Shown here: positions 58,262-64,000 of the stretch, in pieces
How positions within the stretch are numbered: the stretch's first letter is position 1
Layout: every line of letters begins with the position of its first letter
From: Hyphomonas sediminis
GTDB taxonomy: Bacteria > Pseudomonadota > Alphaproteobacteria > Caulobacterales > Hyphomonadaceae
DNA: 64,000 nt
Reading direction: 5' to 3'
NCBI RefSeq assembly: GCF_019679475.1
Contig: NZ_JAIEZP010000001.1
Coordinates: 1-64,000 of the forward strand
Translations under genes and position numbers: made by a program
The notes under the pieces: model-generated
What the model saw: the letters and a program-made list of their open reading frames with translations, nothing else
What the model was told of the DNA's origin: nothing
The model's database searches: none

Positions 58262-59713
58262 ATGGTCTACTTCGATCATGATGACGACAAACCCCACGAA
58301 GAGTGCGGGGTTTTCGGAGTCTTTGGGAGCGCCGAAGCCAGTCTTTTGACCGCGCTCGGCCTCCATGCCCTCCAACACCGTGGACAGGAGGCGTGCGGCA
58401 TTGTCAGCTTTGACGGCAAGCGCTTCGCCTCCGAACGCCATATGGGCCTCGTCGGAGAGAGCTTCGGCGGAGACCTTCGTCAGCGCCTTCCCGGCCATGC
58501 CGCGATCGGCCACAACCGGTACTCCACGCAGGGCCGGCCGATGCTTCGCAACATTCAGCCGATCTTCGCAGATCTTGATACCGGCGGGTTCGCCGTTGCT
58601 CACAACGGCAACCTGACCAACGCCCGTATCCTGCGCAAGGAACTGGTCCGCAGCGGCGCGATCTTCCAGTCGACGATGGACACTGAAGTGATCCTCCACC
58701 TCGTCGCCCGCAGCCCTAAGAAAAAGTTCGTCGAACGCCTCGTCGATGCGATGCATCAGATCGAAGGCGGCTACGCGCTCGTTGGCATCACTGGCAAGAA
58801 ACTGATCGGCGCACGCGATCCGATTGGCCTGCGCCCGCTCATCCTTGGCCGTCGCGGCAAATCCTATGTGCTCGCGTCTGAAACCTGCGCGCTCGACATC
58901 ATCGGCGCTGAGTTCGTACGCGAGATCGAGAATGGCGAATTGGTCGTCATCAGCGAGGAAGGCATCGAGTCGATCCGCGCTTTCCCGCCGCGCCCGCCAA
59001 GCCCGTGTATCTTCGAATATGTCTACTTCGCCCGCCCCGACAGCTTCATTCAGGGCCGCTCGGTCTATGAAGTCCGCCGCCGGATGGGCCAACAGCTCGC
59101 CGCCGAAACGCCTGCGGATGCTGACGTGATCGTGCCGGTGCCGGATTCCGGCGTGCCGGCCGCACTCGGTTTTTCCGAAGCCTCCGGCATCCCGTTCCAG
59201 ATGGGCATCATCCGGAACCATTATGTCGGCCGGACCTTCATTCAGCCGACGCAGACCGGGCGCCAGACGGCCATTTCCAAGAAGCACAGCCCGAACCGCG
59301 CCGTGCTTGAAGGCAAGCGCGTTATCCTGGTCGACGATTCCGTTGTGCGCGGGAACACGTCCAAGAAAATCGTGCAAATGGTGCGCGAAGCCGGCGCGCG
59401 GGAAATCCACTTCCGCTCGGCCAGCCCGCCCATCGTGAACCCGGATTTTTACGGCATCGACATGGCGGCAAAATCCGAACTTTTCGCCGCCATCCACACG
59501 CACGAGGAAATGGTACGCGAGCTGAAGGTCGAAAGCCTCGGCTTCCTGTCGGTGCCGGGTCTCTACAAGGCCATCGGCGAGCCGGTGCGCAATGGAGCCC
59601 AGCCGCAATTTGCCGACCACTGCTTCACGGGCGACTATCCGACCCCGCTGGCAGACCATCAGCGCGATCAGGCGGACAAAGAGCGCCAGCTCTCCCTGCT
59701 GGACGACGTGTAA
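58262..59713 (+). CDS. purF: Amidophosphoribosyltransferase
   Basis: A 483-aa enzyme that catalyses the first committed step of purine synthesis, forming phosphoribosylamine from PRPP and glutamine. The glutaminase nucleophile is C15 (ECGVFGVFG), exposed after removal of the short propeptide. GHNRYSTQGRP and AHNGNLTN mark the glutaminase; PDSGVPAALGFSE and the PRPP loop VDDSVVRGNTSKK mark the transferase domain. No conserved ribosome site is clear before ATG 58262. Confidence 0.96.
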   Translation: MVYFDHDDDKPHEECGVFGVFGSAEASLLTALGLHALQHRGQEACGIVSFDGKRFASERHMGLVGESFGGDLRQRLPGHAAIGHNRYSTQGRPMLRNIQPIFADLDTGGFAVAHNGNLTNARILRKELVRSGAIFQSTMDTEVILHLVARSPKKKFVERLVDAMHQIEGGYALVGITGKKLIGARDPIGLRPLILGRRGKSYVLASETCALDIIGAEFVREIENGELVVISEEGIESIRAFPPRPPSPCIFEYVYFARPDSFIQGRSVYEVRRRMGQQLAAETPADADVIVPVPDSGVPAALGFSEASGIPFQMGIIRNHYVGRTFIQPTQTGRQTAISKKHSPNRAVLEGKRVILVDDSVVRGNTSKKIVQMVREAGAREIHFRSASPPIVNPDFYGIDMAAKSELFAAIHTHEEMVRELKVESLGFLSVPGLYKAIGEPVRNGAQPQFADHCFTGDYPTPLADHQRDQADKERQLSLLDDV

Positions 59714-59734
59714 CGGGCGCGCTAAACGCCCGGC

Positions 59735-60451
59735 ATGTCCGAGAAACCCAGACTTGTTCTTGTTACCGGCGCGTCGCGCGGCATTGGCCGTGCGATCAGC
59801 CTTGAGCTTGCCCGGCAGGGCAATGTTGTCGTGGCTGTCGCCCGCTCCAAGGCGGCGCTGGAAAAGCTTGACGATGAAATCCGCAAGCTTGGCTCAGAAG
59901 CCGTGCTGGTGCCGATGGACCTCAAGGACACCAAGGGCATCGAGACGCTTGGCAAGATTATCTCCGAGAATTTCGGCACGCTCGATGGCTTCGTTGCCAA
60001 TGCCGGCCTGCTTGGCACGCTGGGCCCGCTGGAAACCTGCGGCCCGCGCAGCTTTGAAGAAACGATTCAGGTGAACCTCACCGCCAACGCGCACCTGATC
60101 CGCGCGCTGGGACCGTCCCTGCACCGCGCGGAAAGCCCGCGCGCCGTGTTTGTCACGTCCGGCGTGGTGCCCCGCCCGCGCGCTTTCTGGGGGCCTTACC
60201 AGGCTTCCAAGGCTGGCCTCGAAGCACTCGTCAAAGCCTGGGCCGACGAGAGCGAGAAGATGGCGCTGCGCGTCAACCTGTTCGATCCCGGCGCCGTGCG
60301 CACCGGCATGCGCGCCGAAGCGATGCCGGGCGAAGACCCGATGACGCTGCCGACGCCCGAGGAAGTGGCCGCAGAACTGGTGAAACTCGTCGCGCCGGAA
60401 GAAACGCGCACAGGCGCGCGCGTCGTGTTCCGCGAGATCGCGCGCAGCTAA
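59735..60451 (+). CDS. Short-chain dehydrogenase/reductase
   Basis: A 238-aa Rossmann oxidoreductase with the nucleotide motif TGASRGIGRA, the NAG structural motif (FVANAGLLG), a catalytic Ser in FVTSGV and the YxxxK pair in YQASKAG. Substrate unknown. It follows purF by 21 bp on the same strand; the pairing is common in this group of bacteria. The stop lies 3 nt from that of the next, convergent gene. Confidence 0.9.
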   Translation: MSEKPRLVLVTGASRGIGRAISLELARQGNVVVAVARSKAALEKLDDEIRKLGSEAVLVPMDLKDTKGIETLGKIISENFGTLDGFVANAGLLGTLGPLETCGPRSFEETIQVNLTANAHLIRALGPSLHRAESPRAVFVTSGVVPRPRAFWGPYQASKAGLEALVKAWADESEKMALRVNLFDPGAVRTGMRAEAMPGEDPMTLPTPEEVAAELVKLVAPEETRTGARVVFREIARS

Positions 60452-60454
60452 CGT

Positions 60455-61381
60455 CTATTTTGCCGGAATGGCGGCCAGCACGCTGGCCTCTGCGGCTTCT
60501 GCCATCGCAACGGCGGCAACGGCGCCGTGGGCCGGAACCGGGCTGCGCGCAAGGCCAAGGCAGGCGGCGTAGAAGCCTTCATCGGCTGCGCCCAGCGGGT
60601 CCGGCAGGTCAGCGGCGATATCCACCTTCACTTCGTAAGGTGTCGTATTTTTCAGACGGCGCGTGAGGAAGTCGATGTCGATCTCGCCCGAGGGATAGAC
60701 AACACGCATCGTCCGTTCCCGGAACTCTGCAGCGCGGCTGGCGCGCAGCTTCGCCTTGCCGCCGCTGGCATAGTTGAACACCGCTTCGGCCTCGTCGATC
60801 TTGCCGGAATGGACGATGCGGCCGGTGGCTTCGACCTGCGTGAACTCACGCCCCAGCATCATCGCCGCCAGATCGAGATCGTGGATCATGAGATCCCAGA
60901 TCACCGATACATCCCCCGCCCGCCCGCCGGGCGTCGGCGGGCCGGAGCGGACCGACTCGATCAGGGTCGGCGTTTCCTTGATCGCCAGCACGCCCATGGC
61001 CATGGCCACGAAGCGTTCCTGGTGGCCGACCTGCAGGATGCGCCCGCGGGCAGCAGCTTCATCGGCCAGGTCGCGCGCAGCCAGGCCTGAGAGCGCCAGC
61101 GGCTTTTCGACGAGGACATGGCAGTGCGCCTCAATGGCTTCACGGGCGAGCTTCTCGTGCCAGGTGGCCGGAACGGCCACCACGACAGCATCGCACTGGC
61201 TGAGGAATTCACGATAATCAGCGAAGCCCCGAGTGCCAAAGGTATCGGCCAGCTTCTGGGCGCGGGTGAGGTCTACATCGAAGATGCCGGCGAGGTCTGC
61301 GCGCGCCGAGGCGGCGGCTTTCTGCGCGTGGTAATTTCCGAAAACGCCGGCGCCCGCGACGCCCACTTTCAGCCTGGTCAT
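60455..61381 (-). CDS. Gfo/Idh/MocA family oxidoreductase
   Basis: A 308-aa NAD(P)-dependent dehydrogenase. The N-terminal Rossmann domain has VGVAGAGVFGNYHAQ and DVDLTRAQKLADTFG; the hallmark EKPLALS (in VLVEKPLALSGL) contains the catalytic Lys. It probably acts on a sugar or cyclitol. ATG 61381 (MTRLKVGVAG) fits the fold; the frame is open to 61492. It is divergent from the reductase gene across 228 bp. Confidence 0.9.
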   Translation of the reverse strand: MTRLKVGVAGAGVFGNYHAQKAAASARADLAGIFDVDLTRAQKLADTFGTRGFADYREFLSQCDAVVVAVPATWHEKLAREAIEAHCHVLVEKPLALSGLAARDLADEAAARGRILQVGHQERFVAMAMGVLAIKETPTLIESVRSGPPTPGGRAGDVSVIWDLMIHDLDLAAMMLGREFTQVEATGRIVHSGKIDEAEAVFNYASGGKAKLRASRAAEFRERTMRVVYPSGEIDIDFLTRRLKNTTPYEVKVDIAADLPDPLGAADEGFYAACLGLARSPVPAHGAVAAVAMAEAAEASVLAAIPAK

Positions 61382-61609
61382 GCCTGCCCTTGTCCTTTTT
61401 GTTGCAGCCGACATGACATTGGCGGGCGGGAACGGCAAGTCTCGGGCTGAAGCTGGCCGGAATACTGCGCGGCGGGGGATTCTTCGGGTCACCCCTTCAC
61501 AGGCCGGGCCTGGCAGGTCATCTGATGGGGCAAAGTGTGTATTTTTGAGTACGAACCGGGACAGATCGCATCAAAAAGCGTCCGGAATGAACCAGGGAAG
61601 GACTTCGCC

Positions 61610-62632
61610 ATGTCTAAACTGACTGCCACTGAGTGGACCCTCGCCGCGCGCCCTGTCGGGATGCCCAAACTCTCCGACTTCGCCGCCCGCAAGACCGAGA
61701 TTGCCGATCCGAAGGACGGCGAGATCCAGGTGGTGAACACCTGGATGTCTGTTGACCCATATATGCGCGGCCGGATGTATGACCGGGAAAGCTATGTGCC
61801 GCCCTTCCAGATTGGCGAGCCGCTGCAGGGCGGCGCCGTGGGCCGCGTGACGGCCTCGGCCCATCCCGACTTCAAAACCGGCGACCTTGTCTCCTCAATG
61901 CTCGGCTGGCGCACAGCCTGGGTGGCGGCGCCGCAAGCGGCGATGGTGCAGAAGCTGCCCGCCAGCGGCCTTCCGGAGAGTGCGTATCTGGGCGTTGCCG
62001 GGATGCCGGGGCTGACGGCCTATGCCGGCCTGCTGCGCGTGGGCGAGCTGAAGGAAGGCGACACGGTGTTCGTTTCCGGCGCAGCCGGCGCGGTTGGCTC
62101 GACCGTGGTGCAGATTGCCAAGATCAAGGGCGCGACCGTGATCGGTTCAGCCGGCGGGGCGGACAAATGCGCGGTCGTGAAGGCACTCGGCGCCGATCAT
62201 GTGATCGACTACAAGCAGGCCAAGGGCTTTGACGGCCTGGTGACAGCGCTGAAGGCTGCCGCGCCCAAAGGCATCGACGTGTATTTCGACAATGTGGGCG
62301 GAGATCACCTGGCCGCCGCAATCGAAGCGGCCCGCCCGTTTGCACGCATGGCGCTTTGCGGAATGATTGCGCAGTATAACGAGACCGGCAAACCGGAAGG
62401 CCCGCACAACATCATTCAGGCGGTGGGCAAACAATTGAAGCTTCAGGGCTTCATTGTTTCCACACATGCCGATATGACGCCCGCCTTCCACGCCGACATG
62501 GCCAAATGGATTGCCGGCGGGAAAATGAAATATGAGGAAACCGTGATGAACGGGATCGAGAAGGCGCCAGACGCGTTCCTCGGCCTGTTCACCGGTGCAA
62601 ACACCGGCAAGATGCTGGTTAAACTGGGATAG
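61610..62632 (+). CDS. NADP-dependent oxidoreductase, CurA/PTGR-like (zinc-free MDR)
   Basis: A 340-aa medium-chain reductase of the YncB/CurA and prostaglandin-reductase branch: VDPYMRGRMYDRESYVPPF, then the nucleotide motif SGAAGAVGSTVVQIAK and GSAGGADKCAVVK. No zinc-site Cys pattern. These enzymes reduce alpha,beta-unsaturated carbonyls. ATG 61610 is preceded by GGGAAGG; the frame is open to 61535. The next gene starts 2 nt after its stop. Confidence 0.92.
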   Translation: MSKLTATEWTLAARPVGMPKLSDFAARKTEIADPKDGEIQVVNTWMSVDPYMRGRMYDRESYVPPFQIGEPLQGGAVGRVTASAHPDFKTGDLVSSMLGWRTAWVAAPQAAMVQKLPASGLPESAYLGVAGMPGLTAYAGLLRVGELKEGDTVFVSGAAGAVGSTVVQIAKIKGATVIGSAGGADKCAVVKALGADHVIDYKQAKGFDGLVTALKAAAPKGIDVYFDNVGGDHLAAAIEAARPFARMALCGMIAQYNETGKPEGPHNIIQAVGKQLKLQGFIVSTHADMTPAFHADMAKWIAGGKMKYEETVMNGIEKAPDAFLGLFTGANTGKMLVKLG

Positions 62633-62634
62633 AC

Positions 62635-63546
62635 ATGGCTGCTCTTTTTGACGCCTACATCATGGTTGACTGGAGCGCGGCGTCAAAGCCGTCGCTCGGC
62701 GCCAATTCGATCTGGATCGGCATCCTGGCGAAGGATGCCCGACTGAAGCTGCAATATCGCGGCGTGAACATCGACACCCGCCTGAAGGCGCGCGCCTTCA
62801 TCGAGGACATGGTGGCCAAGCTGACCAAGCGCGGCGACAAGGTTCTTATCGGCTTCGACTTTGCGCTGGGCTTCCCGGCAGGCACGGCGGCAGCGCTTGG
62901 CCTCGACACCTCGGCGCAGGCGCCGTGGGCGGCGATGTATGCCCACCTGGCCACCAAGATGAAAGAGAAGCCGGACAATTCCAATGCGCGGTATGCCATT
63001 GCCGCCGGCATGAACTACGCCATCTCCAAAGGCCCGTTCCCCTTCTGGGGCGCCCCCACCCGCGATGTGGTTTCGACCCTTGCGGCGACGCGACCGGAAT
63101 TCGAGGGCGCGGCACTCGCCGAACACCGCCATTGCGAAAACTACCTTAAAGAGAACAAAATCGGGCAGCCGAAGTCTGTCTGGCAGCTCGCTTATGCCGG
63201 TTCCGTCGGCAGCCAGACGCTGACCGGTATCCCCCATGTGCATGCCCTGCGGCAGGCCTGGCCGACATCCCGCGTGTGGCCCTTCGAGCTCGGCACCGAG
63301 CCCCTGACCCGCGATGCCCTGGAGGGAATCAGCGTCGTCATGGCCGAGATTTACCCCGCCCTGGTCAAGGCAAAGCCAGAAAAAGGTGAGGTCGCCGACG
63401 AGGCCCAGGTCCGCCAGATCGCCCGCCACTACGCAGATCTGGACGAAAAAGGCACACTTGCAGCGTCTTTTTCCACAGCCAAATCACTTTCCCCTGAACA
63501 AAACAGGGACGTGGCCGAAGAAGAGGGCTGGATTCTCGGCGTTTAG
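62635..63546 (+). CDS. Conserved protein of unknown function, DUF429-like appearance
   Basis: A 303-aa soluble protein. It begins YIMVDWSAASKPSLGANSIWIG, then KVLIGFDFALGFPAG and a PTRDVVSTLAATRPEFEG region, and ends LSPEQNRDVAEEEGWILG. The Asp in a first strand (VDWS), a second Asp in a later strand (GFDFALGFP) and an acidic C-terminal helix recall RNase-H-fold DUF429 proteins, but this is inference. Such proteins are sometimes labelled cobalamin-related (CbiG) without evidence. Probably an operon with the reductase 2 nt upstream. Confidence 0.75.
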   Translation: MAALFDAYIMVDWSAASKPSLGANSIWIGILAKDARLKLQYRGVNIDTRLKARAFIEDMVAKLTKRGDKVLIGFDFALGFPAGTAAALGLDTSAQAPWAAMYAHLATKMKEKPDNSNARYAIAAGMNYAISKGPFPFWGAPTRDVVSTLAATRPEFEGAALAEHRHCENYLKENKIGQPKSVWQLAYAGSVGSQTLTGIPHVHALRQAWPTSRVWPFELGTEPLTRDALEGISVVMAEIYPALVKAKPEKGEVADEAQVRQIARHYADLDEKGTLAASFSTAKSLSPEQNRDVAEEEGWILGV

Positions 63547-63555
63547 CCCGTGTTT

Positions 63556-63608
63556 ATTGGGCCCTCGACGTATTCACGGCCTACGAATCGTGGGTAAGTC
63601 GGCCCAAT
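63556..63608 (+). other. Long-range inverted repeat in HU leader region
   Basis: attgggcc (63556-63563) and ggcccaat (63601-63608) are perfect inverted copies 37 nt apart, enclosing a smaller cacg...cgtg pair. It lies between the preceding gene and the HU ATG (63646) and could fold as a structured leader or terminate the upstream operon. Confidence 0.3.
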
Positions 63609-63645
63609 GGCGCGCAAGCGTCATTTAACCTAGAGGAGAACCCCT

Positions 63646-63912
63646 ATGAATAAGGGTGAACTGACCAAAGCGGTGGCAGCGGCCTCCGGCCTGTCTCAGA
63701 GCGACGCCGGCAAAGCCGTCGACGCCCTGTTCGAGACCGTCGCTGGGGCAGTGAAGAAACGCCAGCAGGTTGCAATCGCAGGCTTTGGCACTTTCTCGGC
63801 CAAGACCCGGAACGCGCGCGAAGGCCGCAATCCGGCAACCAAAGAAACGATCAAGATCCCTGAAAAGACCTCGATGGCATTCAAGCCGGCGTCGGCTCTG
63901 AAAGACATCTAA
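63646..63912 (+). CDS. hup: HU family DNA-binding protein
   Basis: An 88-aa nucleoid protein. MNKGELTKAVAAASGLSQSDA then GFGTFSAKTRNAREGRNPATKE is the HU/IHF core with the DNA-intercalating Pro in RNPAT and the closing FKPASALKDI. A strong AGAGGAG site precedes the ATG. It bends and packages DNA as a dimer. The alpha-proteobacterial HU is usually encoded alone, as here. Confidence 0.96.
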   Translation: MNKGELTKAVAAASGLSQSDAGKAVDALFETVAGAVKKRQQVAIAGFGTFSAKTRNAREGRNPATKETIKIPEKTSMAFKPASALKDI

Positions 63913-63944
63913 GGGGACCGTCCCCTCTAGGGGACCGATCCGGA

Positions 63945-64000
63945 TCAGGCGGCGCGCTTCACACCGGAGCGCGCCGCTTTCAGTTCCAGCAGGATAAGCT
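63945..64000 (-). CDS. Possible 3' end of a convergent gene (cut by window edge)
   Basis: On the minus strand one frame from the window edge ends LILLELKAARSGVKRAA at a TGA (63945-63947). The hydrophobic stretch followed by a basic tail looks like a real C-terminus of a membrane protein. If so, this gene is convergent with hup. Only 18 codons are visible, so this is a weak call. Confidence 0.35.
   Translation of the reverse strand, partial: LILLELKAARSGVKRAA
63949..63977 (+). terminator. GC-rich hairpin downstream of hup
   Basis: gcggcgcgc (63949-63957) pairs perfectly with gcgcgccgc (63969-63977) around an 11-nt loop, followed by tttcagtt. It may terminate hup, though it would lie within the coding end of the possible convergent gene. 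A second palindromic stretch, two ggggaccg copies flanking tcccctct, directly follows the hup stop. Confidence 0.5.

Noticed and set aside
1-64000. CRISPR arrays, insertion sequences, integrases, toxin-antitoxin or phage genes
   Set aside because: No regularly spaced repeats, transposase-like or integrase-like proteins or phage structural genes were seen; codon use and gene order look like stable chromosome.

Overview
The window is ordinary-looking chromosome from a GC-rich alphaproteobacterium. The closest fit is the Caulobacterales/Rhodobacterales side, for example a Hyphomonas-like Hyphomonadaceae; this is inferred from gene content, not tested. Pointers are a MucR/Ros zinc-finger regulator, DUF1491, DUF2336 and DUF6456 proteins, a DnaA-domain-IV-like helix-turn-helix protein, a PAS_5 protein, and a dispersed CTCCCCCGC...GCGGGGGAG hairpin repeat. 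I count about 69 genes, tightly packed on both strands. No rRNA, tRNA, insertion sequence, integrase or CRISPR array was recognised, and no gap between genes exceeds 300 bases.

Layout. 0-13 kb: ttcA, two related acyl-CoA dehydrogenases flanking a MATE exporter and a periplasmic protein of unknown function, a TSUP permease, a LysR regulator, a Kef-type antiporter, tadA, a crotonase, rsmD and a diguanylate cyclase. 13-20 kb: a class A penicillin-binding protein, a lipoprotein cytochrome c, yraN, rsmI, an LppC-type lipoprotein and dnaJ. 20-30 kb: a TetR regulator divergent from an emrAB-type efflux pair with clear operator dyads, a thiolase with a strong terminator, an rsmC-like/rsuA-like rRNA modification pair, a TauD dioxygenase, an ABC-F ATPase and a PAN-like protein. 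30-39 kb: prfC, several small unknown proteins (one DUF1491), a membrane histidine kinase, an abundant-looking secreted protein, sufE, DUF6456, the DnaA-like HTH protein, a PAS_5 protein and mucR.

39.3-47.3 kb is the most distinctive block. It is a ten-gene, translationally coupled minus-strand operon for a multisubunit Mrp/Mnh-type cation/proton antiporter in the order E-F-G-MbhD/E-like-B-C-D-D-unknown-D. There is no full-length MnhA. Its usual parts appear split into a separate DUF4040 gene and an extra NuoL/M/N-like subunit, giving three D-type subunits. A DUF2336 gene lies just upstream on the same strand.

48-64 kb: a DoxX-like membrane protein, an MFS exporter, alr, an MlaE/MlaF lipid-transport pair, a HutD-like protein, a BaiN/HI0933-type flavoprotein, then radA-cvpA-lipoprotein-purF-SDR, a Gfo/Idh/MocA dehydrogenase, a CurA-type reductase, an unknown protein with a DUF429-like look, an HU-type DNA-binding gene, and the 3' tail of a possible convergent gene at the right edge.

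Most of the window is housekeeping. The points most worth following are the non-canonical Mrp cluster, the Shine-Dalgarno sequence buried in an intrinsic terminator at 4511-4540, the DnaA-IV-like/DUF6456 pair, the tandem TetR operators, and a coding-like fragment at 10166-10294. I found nothing I would confidently call a new biological system.
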